Assembly: GCA_002197995.1 (NCBI GenBank)
Contig: NGZR01000001.1
Location: forward strand, 12,109,501 to 12,173,500
Source of the DNA: Gaeumannomyces sp. JS-464
Lineage: Eukaryota; Ascomycota; Sordariomycetes; Magnaporthales; Magnaporthaceae
DNA: 64,000 nucleotides
Direction: 5' to 3'
Below the pieces are notes generated by a model that made no database searches, was not told the origin of the DNA, and saw only the letters and a program-made list of their open reading frames with translations. This document shows, in pieces, positions 22,529 to 34,971 of this stretch. The position numbers and the translations under genes are program-made. Each line of letters opens with the position of its first letter. Position 1 is the stretch's first letter.

Positions 22529-23488
22529 TCACAGCTTGTGGCGCTTCTGGCCCGAGGCGATCTTGAGAAACTCCTGCTGGGGCACGCCGCTGACGAACCT
22601 CTCGAGGCCGGCAAAGACCTCGGCGGCGTTCTGGCGGTCGAGGACGTCCATGTGGGGGCGGCGGATCAGGGCCTTGATGCCGACGAGGCTGTCGCCGATC
22701 AGGTGCTCGCCGAGCGACGAGTCGATCTCGGCGAGGACGAGGTCGCGGAACCTCGCGTCGTCGCCGGGCCCGCCGGCGCACTGCGCAAAGACCTTGTTGA
22801 CGAAGCCCGTCGCCAGCAGCTCGTCGGCGGGGATCTTGCGGCTCATGATGAGGGCCTCGTTGGCCTTGCTGACGCCCAGCCGCTGCACCAGCGCGTGCGA
22901 CGCGCCGCCCTCGGCCACCAGGCCCAGGGACGAGAAGGGCGTCAGCAGGAAGGTGGCCGGCGTGCAGTAGATGAAGTCGGCAAAGGCCACCAGCGCCGCC
23001 GACAGCCCGACCACGGGCCCGTTGAGCCCCACGACGAGCACCTTGGGGTGCGTGTAGAAGGCCTGCGTGGTGTTCAGGTTGAAGGCCACGAAGCTCGACA
23101 GCCATTGCTTGCGCGTCTCGTCGGCCTCCTCCTGCGACCCGGCGCCGGCGCCCGCCGAGGAGGAGCCGGCGGCGGCGGCAGCAGGGAAGAGGGTGACGTC
23201 GGCACCGCTGTGTTGTTTGTGTGTACATGTGTGTCCTTTGTCAGCAATTCTTGCACCAAAACAAATAGACGTAAAAGAATCTCACACAGGGCCCGCATAC
23301 GCCGAAAAGTAGCGGCCTTTTGCCGTTAACAGAGTGATGTAGACCTCATCGTGGGTGGCGACCTCGCGCAGCCGCTGGGAGAGGTCGTAGTAGCCCTGCT
23401 GGTTCAGAGCGTTGAGCTTCTTCTCGTTGTCAATGGTGATTATGGCCAGGCGGCCTCTGTACTCGACGGATATGACGGAACCGGACAT
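22529..23488 (-). CDS. peroxisomal delta3,delta2-enoyl-CoA isomerase (Eci1-like, crotonase fold)
   Basis: Exons 23301-23488 and 22529-23207, intron 23208-23300 (GTATGC donor), give 288 residues with matched phase. The junction yields YFSAGADVTLF, the crotonase oxyanion-hole strand. A second conserved block, KVLVVGLNGPVVGLSAALVA, carries the other oxyanion loop. The tail ends HKL, a type 1 peroxisomal targeting signal close to the HRL end of yeast Eci1. The enzyme would move double bonds of unsaturated fatty acyl-CoAs so that beta-oxidation can continue. A Ala/Gly/Ser-rich insert (residues about 70-90) precedes the second block. Dci1-type or general enoyl-CoA hydratase activity cannot be excluded. 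No frame break. Confidence 0.88.
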
Positions 23489-24002
23489 GGCCGGGCGCGG
23501 GCTGTAGGGAGAAGGAGGAAGGACAAGTGAGGAGGCGTGATGGGTGTGGGTGCTGGAGGTTTTATGGGTTCAGGGGCAAAAGCCAGTCTAGATGGATGCT
23601 CGCTAGGGATTCAAGGGTAGGTAAAAAATGAAGAGTTGACCTCACGAGGGTCGATATAGTAGTGATCTGTAAGGAAATAATAGATGGATGGCTTGAGACT
23701 GCTGTCAGCGAGGCCTGGCGGGCTGATAGTTCGGAATAAGCGGGCGGCTGGCATTCCAGCGCGGTCAAGGGACCGTGGATGTGACGGCTTGCTCTCTCGA
23801 CTGTGCCTCGGCATCGAGACCCATGCATGCGGGGACTCCACTCTTGTGCTGGGCTTACCCCAGTCTGGGGTTGGGGTTGGTGGGGCTCGCGTCACTCGTC
23901 TCTGCCTAACACGGGTACGTACCACCCACCCACACATTAGATGGGCACAGACAGAGGAACCCCAGACACAAGACCGGCCACGCCAAGATAAAAACCGTAG
24001 CC
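23489..24002. promoter_or_regulatory. bidirectional promoter, eci1 / uch
   Basis: The 514-bp gap between divergent start codons. No CCAAT or clear TATA element seen. Nothing coding. Confidence 0.4.
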
Positions 24003-24856
24003 ATGGCGTACATCCCGCTCGAGTCCAACCCGGACGTCTTCACGGGCCTGGCCCATCACCTCGGGCTGTCGCCCCAGCTGGCCTTCCACGACGTCCTCTC
24101 TCTCGACGAGCCCGACCTGCTCGCCCTGGTCCCGCGCCCCGCCCGCGCCCTCGTGCTCGCCTTCCCGGCCCCCGAAGACAACTACGAGCGACGCATGCGG
24201 GACCAGGAGAACGACCAGCGGCCCGTGTACGACAAGGCCGGCGACGACGAGGACGTCGTCTGGTTCCGCCAAACCATCTACAACGCTTGTGGCCTCTACG
24301 CCCTCCTGCACGCCCTCGCCAACGGCGCATGTGACCACATCGGTTCGTGCCACATGTTTTATTTGATGCAGCATCCATCATAGCTGCCTACCTAGGTAGC
24401 TACCATCAACCGTTAGCTTTAGAAGAACTGATTGCGTGGGAACCCTCCCTCCCCAACCAGCTAACTCTCCCCCAACCACAAGCCCCGGACTCTATCATGT
24501 CCCGCCTGCTGGACAAGTGTAGGCCCCTGAGCGTCGAGCCCCGCGCCCGCGCCCTCGAGGCCGACCACGATGTCGCCGCTGCCCACAGGGACGCCTCCCT
24601 GGCCGGCGTTACTCAGGCCCCGGCCAGCGCCGACGACAAGGTCGACCACCATTACATCTGCTTCGTCAAGTCGCCTAAGGACGGCCACATCTACGAGCTC
24701 GACGGCGATCTTAAGGGCCCCGTGTCCTGGGCCGACCTGGGTGCCCAGGACGACCTGCTCAGTGAGGCCGCCCTTACCGTCGTCAGGGACTTTATCCGCA
24801 AAGGGCCTGGAGAAGGCGGGTCGTTCAGCCTGCTTGCTCTCGCCCCGAGCTCCTGA
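24003..24856 (+). CDS. ubiquitin C-terminal hydrolase (UCH-L3/Yuh1 type, peptidase C12)
   Basis: Exons 24003-24342 and 24483-24856 (intron 24343-24482, phase 1) give 237 residues, the normal UCH length. Catalytic residues are visible: the oxyanion Gln90 and nucleophile Cys96 in FRQTIYNACGLYALLHAL, the His170 in DHHYICFV and Asp187 in YELDGD. The N-terminal SNPDVFTGLAHHLGL is typical. The enzyme removes small adducts from the ubiquitin (and possibly Nedd8/Rub1) C-terminus. The crossover loop region (about residues 140-165) is rich in Ala/Asp and variable. The intron carries a perfect copy of the TACCTAGGTA motif (24388-24398). No frame break. Confidence 0.95.
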
Positions 24857-25327
24857 GGCTGTCCTGGCTGCTGCTGTGCCCCATCATGCCATGTTCGAAT
24901 GCTGCCGGCCCATCTGACCTCATAAAACGAGTAATCAACCCGTCCATAATGCATATTACATGCTATCTAGTGGCAGGCGGCCGGATCTATATACCACCAC
25001 CCTCCCCATTTGAATTGGTACAGAACGGGTTCTACATGAAGACAGGCAAGGGAGAGGTAAAAATGAGAATGAAAAATGAAAAGACAACGCAAACTCCGGG
25101 GCCAGGCGCCATTACATCATGCTCAAAACGCACCTTTTCATTCTTGCTGTCTTGTCTCTCCCGACCACTCACTGTGAGGAACTGGGCGAACGAGACAAAC
25201 AAGAAACAAAAGGGAGCGTTAAACCCAAACAAGAGAAAAGGAAAGAAGCAAAAAAAGAAAGAAAAAAGTGTAATCAACGCACAATGACATGCCCCTTTCC
25301 CTTCCCCCGCCCGTCTTGGCAGACTCA
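24857..25327. other. convergent 3' flanks
   Basis: Between the ends of the uch gene (plus) and SF3B1 (minus). AT-richer than the genes, with A-rich purine stretches around 25190-25270 on the plus strand. No gene seen. Confidence 0.5.
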
Positions 25328-28300
25328 TCACAGTATGATGCCGAGCTCTCCCCGGTCAATCCCATCCTCCTCGAGGTTCGGGTAGTACGGCACCATGGCG
25401 TCGGCCCCCTGCACGTAGGCGTCGTTGTACAGGCGCCAGTAGGGCGTCCTGACCTTGCGGGCCGGGTGGAACAGGCCGGCCCAGACGTAGTTGAGGACCA
25501 GTCCCGGACCGACGGCCATACGGACGGCCTCGATGGCCTCGATGATGCGGTCGATGACGTGGGGGCTCGTCTCGAACAGGTTGGGGTACAGCAGGTTGAG
25601 CAGGTGCACCATGGCGTCCTCGCACCCGAGCCCGACGACGCCGAGGGCGATGTGCTTGACGACGGACGCGGCCGTCTGGCGGTGCACCTGGTCGCGGTCG
25701 ATCAGGGCGTCCTCGAGCAGCGGCGTGACGGCGTAGACGTAGTCCTTGGCCATCTCGCCAATGTATTCAAACATGAAGCTCAGCGACTTGAGCACGCCGT
25801 TCTGCACGTTGAGCTCGGGCACGCGGTACTCGTTCATCGAGCGCGGGCTGAAGCGACGTTCGGCGGGCGGCACATGGCCACGGCCGTGTTGACGCGGCTC
25901 TGGCGCTCCTGCACGCGCAGGTTGTTGAGCAGCGTCGCCAGCACGTCCTGCGGGCCGATGGCCTTGGCGATGAAGCCGAACGTGTTGTTGGCCGCACGCC
26001 GGATGCCCTTCTTGTGCGCCTTGAGCATGTCCAGCAGCTCGAAGCAGATGCGCATCCACTCGCGCGCGTTGACCGACTCGGGCCCGCGGTCGGCGATACG
26101 CCCGACCAGGTCGATCGTGTTCTCCTGCACCTTCTCGTGCCGGTTGCGCAGGATGGGCGTCAGCCGCGGCAGCAGGTCCTTGATGGGCGGCTGCATCTGG
26201 CTGATGCCCACCACCGTCACGATGGACCGCAGCGCCCCCAGGATAGAGCCCAGCACCTCGGGGTACTCCTCGCCCAGGTACTCGTACAGCACCACGCCGA
26301 GCTTGCCCATCAGCGCGTCCTCGCCGCACTGCTTCATCACCATGGCGATGCGCGAGATCAGGTCCGCCGCCTGCTGCCGCACCGTCGCCGACTTGTTGTT
26401 GAGCCGCCACAGGATCGTGCTGACGATCTGGGGCAGGTACGGCTTGCACCGCGTCCCCAGCGCGTTGACCACGGACCCGAACCCGTTGAGCATGATGACG
26501 TCCTCGACGCTCTGCTCCTGGAACGCGTGCAGGATCCCGTCGATGAGCCGCTCCTCCAGCCGCTCGCCCACGTCGGCCGCCCCGAGGCTGGCCACGATCT
26601 TCTCCACCGTCTCGACCGTCATCTTGCGGTACGGCTCGCTCTCGTCCTTGAGGTTGACCACGATGCGCTCTAGGATCTCGCCCGCCCCGACCTTCTGCCC
26701 AATGTCCACCGTCGTCTCCACCACCTGCCGGTAGTTGCGCTTGTCGAGCGCCATGCGCCGCACCCAGAAGCTCTTGAAGAACTCGTCCAGCACGTGCTCC
26801 TTGAGATAGCCTGCCGTCACGCCCTCGGTGCCCGCGCACTGCGACACCACCTTGAGCACCACCTTCTTCATCTCCTCGTCGGGCGACGAGAACTCGCGCA
26901 GCAGACTCCATGATCTGGCTGGTGTAGTAGTTGGCGTACTCCTCGTCCATCAGCGGGATGATGTACCCGACCGCCTTGAGGAACCCGGCCAGGCCCTTGC
27001 CCCGCTGCTTGCGCGCCCCTGTCCACAGCGGGTTCAGGATGTCGTCGAAGCTCTCGATACCGTACGGGTTGGCCGCCTCGGCGAGCGCCGCGATGGCCAG
27101 ACTCGTCACTGTTCGCACCTTTGTCTGCTCGTCGTTGAGGTTGGGCCCGATGCAGTCCACCAGCCTCTTGAGGTGCGGCAACACCGCACAGCCCATGAGG
27201 ATGGGAATCTGCTGCACAATCTTGACTCCCGTGTGCCGCGCCTGCCATGACTTCTTGCTGCGGCACACTGCCTGGAGGAACGGGAGCAGTGCCGGGATGC
27301 CCAGTGCCGACGCCACCACGGCAAACGCTCTCGCCGTCGTGTTCCGCACGTACTCATCCACGTGGTCGATGTCGGGCCTCATGGTGCTGATCATGGTCGC
27401 CAGTCCCGCCGCCTTGGCAAGGTTGGAGATAATCTCGCGACCCTCCACCCGCGCGTAGTAGTCTTGGTCGATCAGGAGCGGCTCGATGACGACGAGGATC
27501 TTGTGCACATATGGCCTGACCATGTCGTCCAGCTTGTACAGGATCCTGTCGATGACCTTGACCAGCAGGTGGCGCTCCTGGTCCTCCAGCGTCTTCTCCA
27601 TCAGGAGCGGGAGGATCTGGTTGAAGAGAGGGCCCGCGCCAAAGTTTCGTGCGTTATCCGTCAGCTGCCTCAGGGCCGTCTTGCGCATCGGCGGTGTGCC
27701 GTTCTTGACCTTGAGCAGCAGCCTCATGATCTTGCGCTCCTTGAGTTCCTCGACCGAGAGCGCGTCCTCGTTTGTGCCATCCGTCAGCTTTCCAAAGTAA
27801 GCCATGTCCTCAGGCTTGAAGAACTGCAGGTCTCCAACACCTGGGATCTCTTTGGGCATCTGCTGGCTCAACACCCGCCCGCTGTTGGGGTCCTGCATCA
27901 CGAAGCCCGTCGCCGGCGCCGGCGTCTGCATGAGCTTGTGTGCCGGCGCGCGGACAGGGGCGTAGCCTGGCGGGGGCTCCAGGATCTTGTATCCCTCCTC
28001 GGGGCCGGGCAGCATCGCGTCCAGCTCCTCGTCGCTCAGCACCATGACGGCGCGGTGCATGTCGGGGCCAAAGCCGACAGGGAGGTCTGCGGAAGTCGCC
28101 GCCGTGGGGTGGACGGGGGTTGCCAGCCCCTGGGGCCCTACTGGCGTGGCCGAAGGCGCCTGGTCCCAACGCGACCTCTTCTTGGTAGTCTCAGCGGCAC
28201 CCGGCACCGCCGGGGCGGGTGCTTGGTCCCACCTGGAGCGCTTGGGCTTGGCCGCCTCGGGAGCCGGCGGGGGCGCCGCGGTGTCATCCGATGACGAGAC

Positions 28301-28999
28301 GTCCCACCTCTTCTTGCGCTTGCGGCCGGCTGCGGCCTCTGTCGAGCCGTCCTGGCCATTCTCCTTGTCGCCCTCGGAGTCCTTCAGGGTGGGGCGGTGT
28401 TCCTCCATGACGGCGTCGCCGCCGTCGGCCGCGTCCTTGGCCTTGGCCTCGATGGCCCGCCTGACACGCTCCTCCTCCCGCTCAACCTCGCGCTCCTCCA
28501 TCACGTGACGATAGCTGTTGCCTTCGGCGGCGCCGGCCTGGCGGTTGGCGGCGAAGGGGTCGGCGCGGGTCGGGGTGAGGGCGCGGTCGAAGCGGCGCTT
28601 CTGGTAGTCGGTCTCCCTGTCGGTGATCCTGTTGCTGCGCTCGCCGCGGCCGGCAAGGACGTCGTCCTCCTCGACGCCCGAGCCGCGGGCGAACTCGTCG
28701 ATCTGGGTGCGCGTGGCCGTGTACTGGCCGACCAGGCTCCGGCCGCCGGCGTCGGCCATGGCGTCGTCGTCATCGTCGCCATCGGCGGCGGGCAGGGTGG
28801 TGTGGTAGCCAGCGAACTTGTCGGCGCCGTCTGCGCGATCGTACAGGCTGGTGTCGAAGGCCTCGCTCAGCTTGACCTTGGTGGACGAGTCGGCGCGCTG
28901 GTTGGCCGGGTCGAACGTCTTGGAGCCCTTTTTGGCCGCGGCTGCAGCATTCCGCTCCTGCTGCAGCTTCTTGATCTGCTCGAAATCGGCGTCCGACAT
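25328..28999 (-). CDS. splicing factor 3B subunit 1 (SF3B1/Sap155/Prp10)
   Basis: U2 snRNP component that clamps the branch-site helix. The locus is one exon of about 1223 codons. The N-terminal part is disordered and has three Trp motifs of the RW type (near residues 232, 257 and 278), which bind UHM domains such as that of U2AF large subunit. From residue about 430 the HEAT repeats begin and are extremely conserved ([35 protein letters not shown]). The C-terminus [20 protein letters not shown] is diagnostic. The frame is broken at about 26903-26908 and restored at about 25850-25880. Between these points the protein is read in another frame and is good ([12 protein letters not shown] ...). 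At the second break about 40 bases match the family poorly, and the expected ETCSPFTVLPAL-like block is missing. Identity certain; the two breaks are probably assembly errors. Confidence 0.96.
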   Translation of the reverse strand: MSDADFEQIKKLQQERNAAAAAKKGSKTFDPANQRADSSTKVKLSEAFDTSLYDRADGADKFAGYHTTLPAADGDDDDDAMADAGGRSLVGQYTATRTQIDEFARGSGVEEDDVLAGRGERSNRITDRETDYQKRRFDRALTPTRADPFAANRQAGAAEGNSYRHVMEEREVEREEERVRRAIEAKAKDAADGGDAVMEEHRPTLKDSEGDKENGQDGSTEAAAGRKRKKRWDVSSSDDTAAPPPAPEAAKPKRSRWDQAPAPAVPGAAETTKKRSRWDQAPSATPVGPQGLATPVHPTAATSADLPVGFGPDMHRAVMVLSDEELDAMLPGPEEGYKILEPPPGYAPVRAPAHKLMQTPAPATGFVMQDPNSGRVLSQQMPKEIPGVGDLQFFKPEDMAYFGKLTDGTNEDALSVEELKERKIMRLLLKVKNGTPPMRKTALRQLTDNARNFGAGPLFNQILPLLMEKTLEDQERHLLVKVIDRILYKLDDMVRPYVHKILVVIEPLLIDQDYYARVEGREIISNLAKAAGLATMISTMRPDIDHVDEYVRNTTARAFAVVASALGIPALLPFLQAVCRSKKSWQARHTGVKIVQQIPILMGCAVLPHLKRLVDCIGPNLNDEQTKVRTVTSLAIAALAEAANPYGIESFDDILNPLWTGARKQRGKGLAGFLKAVGYIIPLMDEEYANYYTSQIMESAARVLVARRGDEEGGAQGGVAVRGHRGRDGRLSQGARAGRVLQELLGAAHGARQAQLPAGGGDDGGHWAEGRGGRDPRAHRGQPQGRERAVPQDDGRDGGEDRGQPRGGRRGRAAGGAAHRRDPARVPGAERRGRHHAQRVRVRGQRAGDAVQAVPAPDRQHDPVAAQQQVGDGAAAGGGPDLAHRHGDEAVRRGRADGQARRGAVRVPGRGVPRGAGLYPGGAAVHRDGGGHQPDAAAHQGPAAAADAHPAQPAREGAGEHDRPGRAYRRPRARVGQRARVDAHLLRAAGHAQGAQEGHPACGQQHVRLHRQGHRPAGRAGDAAQQPARAGAPEPRQHGRGHVPPAERRFSPRSMNEYRVPELNVQNGVLKSLSFMFEYIGEMAKDYVYAVTPLLEDALIDRDQVHRQTAASVVKHIALGVVGLGCEDAMVHLLNLLYPNLFETSPHVIDRIIEAIEAVRMAVGPGLVLNYVWAGLFHPARKVRTPYWRLYNDAYVQGADAMVPYYPNLEEDGIDRGELGIIL

Positions 29000-29485
29000 C
29001 TTGCTGGGCCCCGGGCTTCTGGGCTACATCAAGGCTGAGATGGGAGCTGTGGGTGCGAAGGCTGGAATCGCGCGCGTGTGTGGATGCGCCGTCGTGGAAA
29101 ATGGAAATTATTTCACTGGCTGCTCGAGATGGCAAAATGCTGGGATCCATCAATTGTCTGTTTGGCTGCTGCAGGCTCCTCCTGTAAGCGGAGCCAGCGG
29201 CCTCAGCTCCCGCCCGTGAGCCAGTCAGCTCGCGTGCCTTGAAGACGGCAGCTTGGCGCCGCCAGCCGGGTGGGTCTCTACACGTGACAGCGCGACTAGC
29301 CCCGCGTGAAGGCCGCCTGGCTCTGTGACGACTCCTGAAGTCGCTCCGCGTTGTCCGTTCGCCGTTTGCCACCCTCCAAAAGCACCAGCAAAAGCCTTGG
29401 AAAGCCGCCCGCCCGAGCAATTGCCGCTTTCTCTTCTCGAGTCACCCCCTCCTCCCCTCGAAGTCGAGGAGAGCCCGTGTCAAGA
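29000..29485. promoter_or_regulatory. bidirectional promoter, SF3B1 / pso2
   Basis: The 486-bp gap between divergent starts of a splicing gene and a DNA-repair gene. No CCAAT pentamer or TATA box stands out. Nothing coding. Confidence 0.4.
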
Positions 29486-32166
29486 ATGGCGCCCGCAACA
29501 TCGAAATCGTCAAAAACGCCGCGCCCGATGTCAGCCAGGCCGTTTTCGACGACAAAATCGCCCTCTGCACCCATGTCCAAGAAGAAGTCTGCGCCAAATG
29601 CAAGCATATTGAGCTTCTTCAAGAAGGTGCCAGCGCCTGAGGAAACATTGTTCGTCGGCGACGCCCACTCGTTACCCCTGCAGACGAGACGGAAGAGAGT
29701 GCCAGTTGCGGTGGTGATAGCTCACGCTATAACGAAGTCGATGAGCCAGTCAAGAGGAGGAAGCTGAGCAACCATGGTGCCAATCCCTCAACGACTATCG
29801 CCCAGCCTGAAAGCAAGAGCGCGGCCGAAGCCCCCAAGGCGCCTCCAGCCCAGAAACCCCGCAGGAAAGGTCCATTCCTCGACGATTCAGATGTGGAGGA
29901 CGAAGACGACCAGCATAGCCCAGTCGACAAGGCGCCACCGCTGAATAAATCGCCCGCTGCGCCGGCCTTGCAGGACGCCGGCCCCGAAAAGAGTCTGTCG
30001 CCCGCTCCTCCCTCGCCAAACCGCGACCAAGGCCCATATCTAATGCAGGAAGAGCAGGGTTCGAATGAGCTCGGGTCTGTCCCAGATCCAGATGCTACTT
30101 ATGACGATGAGGATGACTTGGGAGAGGAGGATCGCGAAAGGAGGTTCATGGAAGAGCAGGCCAGGATTGAAGCGGCAGAAGCGGCCGCATTAGACAGTAC
30201 AGACCCCCATATCGACCCCGCGATAGGGCTAGAGGAGTCCGGAGCAGCCGAAAGCTGCTGTCCCATCTGCGACGCCAGTTTGGCCGGCGTGACGGCGGAC
30301 CAGGCGACAGTTCACGTCAATAGCTGCCTCGATGGAAACCCCACGCCATTACCTCGCCCTCCCAGCGCGCCCATTGAAGAGGCCTCTCCATCCGGAAACG
30401 GTGGAGACAGCATCGATTCGTCCCGAGTAAGTAAACGGTTCGCCCGTGCAGCCGTCGCCAGGCCCGGCCAGGCGAACCCCATCAGCCTAGGAGGAACCGG
30501 GCCCTCGCCATCCGCCAACACCTCAGCCTTCTCGAAGCTCATGTCAGGTCGCGCCGAAGACACGGCCTGGGCCACGGCGGCGGCTGCCGAGCACGCCTCG
30601 CGTGGCAAGCAGGCCTATGAGCGGACATGTCCGTTTTACAAGATCATGCCTGGCCTCTCCATCTGCGTGGACGCATTCCGATACGGTGCTGTGGAGGGTT
30701 GCAAAGCCTATTTTTTAAGCCATTTCCATAGCGATCACTATATCGGCTTAACTGCCAATTGGACTCACGGGCCCATCTACTGCAGCAACGTCACCGGCAG
30801 CCTGATCAAATCGCAGCTGCGCACCGCGGCCAAGTACGTGGTCGAGCTAGATTTCGAAGAGCGGTTCGTTGTGCCGGGCACGAACGGCGTGGCAGTGACC
30901 ATGATTCCCGCCAACCACTGTCCGGGAAGCTCGCTTTTCTTGTTCGAGAAGACGACCCCTGGCCGCCCCGGGGACAGGCCAAGGGTCCAACGGATCCTGC
31001 ACTGCGGCGACTTCCGGGCATGTCCGGCCCACTCAGAACATGCCCTGCTCCGACCCAGGATCGCGGATGGAGCGTCTGGCAAGATCAAGACGCAGAAAAT
31101 CGATGTCTGCTACCTGGACACAACCTACCTCAACCCCCGTTATTCATTTCCGCCCCAGGACGACGTGATCCGCTCGTGTGCCGAGCTGTGCGCGGCGCTG
31201 AACCGTGGTCTGCGGGAGAAGGACGACCGCGTGTGGGCTGATGTCCTGCGCCGCCGTCAGGGGAATCCCACCAACGAAGCATTGAGCCGGTTTTTTACGA
31301 GCGGCGACAGCACGACGTCACCCAAGCAAAGGCACGGATCGAGCACCAACGGCGGCGACACGGCCAACGCCCTGTCTGCGCTTCTTGATCCCCGTTCGCG
31401 TCTGCTGGTTGTTTGTGGGACATATAGCATCGGCAAGGAGCGCATTTGCAAGGCAATCGCGCAAGCGCTGCACACCAAGATATTCGCGTCGCCGTCCAAA
31501 ATCCGCATCATTGCCCAGCTGGGCGACCCAGAACTGACAGCGCTCATGACATCCAAGCCAGCCGAGGCGCAAGTTCACATGCAAATGTTGGCCGAGATCC
31601 GGGCCGAGACCCTCGCGGACTACCTGACCACCTATCGGGCACACTTTGGCAGGATCGTGGGCTTCCGGCCTTCGGGCTGGAACTACCGGCCTGCGGGCAC
31701 GGCAGCAAACGCAAATGCTCAGCCGTCGTCGGTTGCGACCACGTCTCTGCTGCACGGTGACGCCTGGAGACCGGCTTACACGTCTAGACATTTAGTGCCG
31801 CAGCGTGGAAGCAGCAATGAGGCCATATGCTTTGGGGTGCCATACAGCGAGCACAGCTCCTTCCGAGAGCTTGCTCTTTTTCTGATGAGCCTACAGATCG
31901 AGAAGGTCGTGCCAACCGTCAACGTAGGCAGCGAGGTCGGTCGCAAGAGGATGAAGGCGTGGACCGACCGCTGGTTGTCAGAGCGGCGTCGAGGAGGCCC
32001 TGTGACAATCATGCAGGAACCCAAGGAATCTGAGGAACAAGGGCGAACATACGAGCGTGATGACGGCGAAGGGGAGAGCCGAGGCAAGGATGCCATGGCT
32101 GGCGAGGACAACTCGCGTCGGCTGTGGGACGGCAAGGACGGCAGAGGGGGTGGTGTAATCTGGTAG
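29486..32166 (+). CDS. Pso2/Snm1-type DNA cross-link repair nuclease
   Basis: A 5'-exonuclease of the beta-CASP metallo-beta-lactamase family that processes interstrand cross-links. Start at 29486 (MAPATSKSSKTPRPMS). An early SILSFFKK motif resembles a PCNA-binding peptide. A UBZ4-type zinc finger lies near residue 259 (CPICDASL ... HVNSCLD). The catalytic metal motif HFHSDH is near residue 412, followed by NHCPGSS, GDFRACP and the DRMBL part (LLVVCGTYSIGKERI, VPYSEHSSFREL). The tail (about 32000-32160) is acidic and low-complexity. One frame break between about 29670 and 29690: the first segment ends after VGDAHSLP and the second starts near ADETEESASCGGDS. One missing base gives 893 residues. 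No intron seen. Confidence 0.92.
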
Positions 32167-32848
32167 GTAGGTACCTAGGCAGCTTGGGCTGAATATTGAA
32201 TAATGAATGCTGTGCTGTGCTTGGGCAGTGATGCAGGGTCGTGCTTGTCACTCCTTTTTCGTTCTCGGCCGCTTTCCAACCCTCCACGACTACTTGGACT
32301 GCGGTGTAAACAATCAAGAAAAATACACCCACCGCCCACATGGGAGCTCCCTTTCCACTCAGAGCAAGCCCCCTTTGCCCGGCTGTTACAGCCAGGTTGG
32401 GTATCGACACATTCTGATGGGACCAATCGCGTGCCTCGGTAAACAAAAATTGCCAGCCCCTGGATTCCATCAACCTCGAAAACATGGCTGCCCTAGATGC
32501 TTAGGGAGTTGTCTGCGTACTAGCGAGCACTACTGCGGCGGCTCGCGGATAGAATAACCATTCTGCCGTCGATTCTCTCAAACGAAATTCAGCAGCTGCC
32601 TTCTGTGAATCCCAGCTAGCTCCCAAGAGGTAGGTAGCATCACCATAAGACACAATCTATCTTTTCGGAGGGTTGAGAGAGGCTGGGAAGGGAAGGGACC
32701 GAGCGTGCGGTTCTCAAGTCAACTACCCTCAACCCTCCAACCACCCACGTAGACGGTAGGTACCCAAGCGGTTATGTCCCCCGGGATATTCAGACGGTAC
32801 GACACCAGCTCTATCGTCCTGGCTCCAAACAGGGCGAAAGCCCTTCCT
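32167..32848. other. convergent 3' flanks with TAGGTACCTAGG motifs
   Basis: Between the ends of pso2 (plus) and lsm2 (minus). It starts with a perfect motif cluster, GGTAGGTAGGTACCTAGG, at 32162-32179, and has further half-copies near 32629 and 32756. No gene seen. Confidence 0.5.
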
Positions 32849-33526
32849 TCACCGCTTGGCGGCGGTCGCGGCGTTGGTCGCGTTGGCCGCCGCCTCTCTC
32901 CGGGTCGCGTCCTCGAGGAGCGGGACGTCGACGTGCGAAGCTGGGAGGTGTATGTAGCGGACGACACTGCCGCGGATGAAGACGTTTTTGACGGCGCTCT
33001 GGTGGTCCAAGACAGACAAGAAGAAGAAGAAAAGGCAAAGAATAGGGTGTCAACAAACCAACCTACACAAAACACACATACACACACCCGCACGTTCCAC
33101 TCGGCCATAGCAGCTGATGGAGGATCAGGAGAGTAACGGGGCACTGACCAGATGCGGGTACTTGACGTCCTCGACGACCGAGATGTTGTCCAGCTTCAGG
33201 TTCAGGTACTGGTCGACGCTCTTGAGGGTGCCGCGGATCTGGATGCTGTTCTTGAGCTCGACGGTGATCTCGACGTCGATCAGCGTCTTGAAGAAGCTGC
33301 CAGCCTCCCCCACGCCATCTCTCCCCGGTCAGCAAATGTCTCGGGAATCAAAGCGGCCTGCGTCCATTTCATACATCTGTATGTATCCCAGCCAGCCAGC
33401 CAGCCAGCCAGCACAGCAGTTGTGGCCGGGTCACGTGCACGACAAGAGGCGGCAGAGGGGAGGGAAAAAAAGGGCGGAACACATAGGTAGGTCTAGGAGG
33501 GCAATTTCGTACCTGAAGAAAAGCAT
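32849..33526 (-). CDS. U6 snRNA-associated Sm-like protein Lsm2
   Basis: Exons 33513-33526 (14 nt), 33149-33296 and 32849-32998 give 103 residues in phase. Introns are 216 bp and 150 bp. The first exon encodes only MLFF plus two bases; splicing yields MLFFSFFKTLIDVE, the classic Lsm2 start. The Sm1 motif (VELKNSIQIRGTLKSVDQYLN) and Sm2 motif (VKNVFIRGSVVRYIHLP) are complete. Lsm2 sits in Lsm1-7 (mRNA decay) and Lsm2-8 (U6 snRNP). Compared with yeast there is an Ala/Thr-rich C-terminal extension (ANATNAATAAKR). A (CAGC)6 repeat lies in intron 1. No frame break. Confidence 0.95.
33389..33412 (+). repeat. (CAGC)6 tetranucleotide repeat in lsm2 intron 1
   Basis: Six perfect copies of CAGC within the 216-bp first intron of lsm2. 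It is likely to be length-polymorphic. Confidence 0.85.
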
Positions 33527-34971
33527 CTTTCGTGCACGGCGGGGCGGCACAAGCCCTGAATTTGCAGCGTCGGGCGGGAAAGTCTCTGTTTAGGCAGCCG
33601 GCACGAGCTCGTGATAGATCCCTAGGTAGGCAGGTTAATCGGGGTTGGTGTTTCGATGCTTTGGTGCGCGCGCGGCAGGACGTGTTGGTTGGCTTTCCCG
33701 TGCTGGCTCTCGTCCTCAGGCCCGACCGGCGGGGAACAGCACGACCGTATGCGGCCCCGTTTGTTTCTGGCTCGCGCTTGCACCGTGTGCACGGGCCACC
33801 AGACTCCAATTCAATCCCCGCCTGCCTTTTTTTTTTTTTTTTGGCACCTTCAGGACCGAGTCCATCAAACAAATCCCTTCCTTCCATGTGTAACCGACAT
33901 ATATGCCACCAAAGCAGCAAATGGGAATCGTATTTCCTATAGATAATAAAAGTACGAGACGAGAAAAACCTCGCTCATGACGGTCAGTAGGGAATGAGGA
34001 AGCGCTAGGCAAAAAGTATCTGGCTGCCATCTCCATAAATGCAATAACAAATGGATCACAGGTCTAGGCCCCAGAGGGGGGCAGGCATGTCACGTAGAGA
34101 GTATATCCTTCATAAATGGCTTCTATATGACCCTGATGCCAGGCGCGAATCCCAGCCCATGCCTGTAAGCCCGACCACCCGCCTTCCCACCCTTGCCCAG
34201 ACCTCCCAATCTGATATGTTCCTATCCCCGAGCCCGTCGTCCTCGACAGAAGCATGAAGAAACACCCAAAAATTCGCCTTCCCATAGGCCTCCGAGGGCT
34301 AGACGTGCCACACACGATAGACTCGCAAAAGAAAAGACGAGAGGACGGGGGCCAGCATGTGCCGCTAACCAAGTGCTGGTCCACGGCCGCAGTGTCCCGA
34401 TATTCCTGAGAACATCCGTCCAGTCGAGATCACCCAGACGCTCGCTCCAGCAGCTGAAAATCGCGAATAAAATAAACTAACTTGTTGTGTTTAGAGACAA
34501 AGGAACCTAGAATAAAAGGACATGAAGAATAAAAGGAGAAGAAAATATGAGGCAAGAGACAAACAAAGGGTTGCCCGGTCTCCGCAGGTTGTATTCGTAG
34601 AGTTGAGATATAACTTCAGACCGCCGGACTCCTCGCCAATTCGCCGCAACTAGAATCAAGGGATGGGGATGGTGGTGAGATGATAACAGGTGACAGAGTC
34701 CCATGGCTTAAGCCAGCTCTCTGTCGAGTCGTAACGTCGTGATCCGAACAAAAGAAAGCTGAGGGGTATAAGGCGATGCATTGTATTCCAGCGGCGTCGG
34801 TTGTTGTTGTTGTTGTGTTGTTGCTGTTTGTTTGTTTTGTGGTGTCATTTTGTGGCCCTGGTTTTAGTGTTTTATTTGGGTTGTTTTTTCTGAGCCTGTC
34901 TTTTCTTTTCTTATACCTGCGTGTTGGCTTTTTTTTTTCTTTTTTTTTTCTTTTGTTTCGGAATTCGTTGA
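33527..34971. other. lsm2 upstream region and hapB 3' region
   Basis: About 1.4 kb between two minus-strand genes. The left part is the lsm2 promoter; the right part (about 34000-34970) should be the hapB 3' UTR. The latter is T/G-rich on the plus strand with a TTGTTGTTGTTGTTG run near 34799-34830 and several T-runs. A T(18)-type run is at about 33825-33842. No gene seen. Confidence 0.45.

Noticed and set aside
22326..23228. 300-residue minus-strand frame overlapping eci1
   Set aside because: It is a different frame of the eci1 exon. The real frame has the crotonase motifs and the HKL end.
25289..26734. 481-residue open frame on the plus strand
   Set aside because: It is antisense to the SF3B1 HEAT repeats. 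The minus-strand protein is unmistakable, so this frame is a by-product of GC-rich codon bias.
27362..28294. 310-residue plus-strand frame
   Set aside because: Antisense to the SF3B1 N-terminal region; low-complexity and without motifs.
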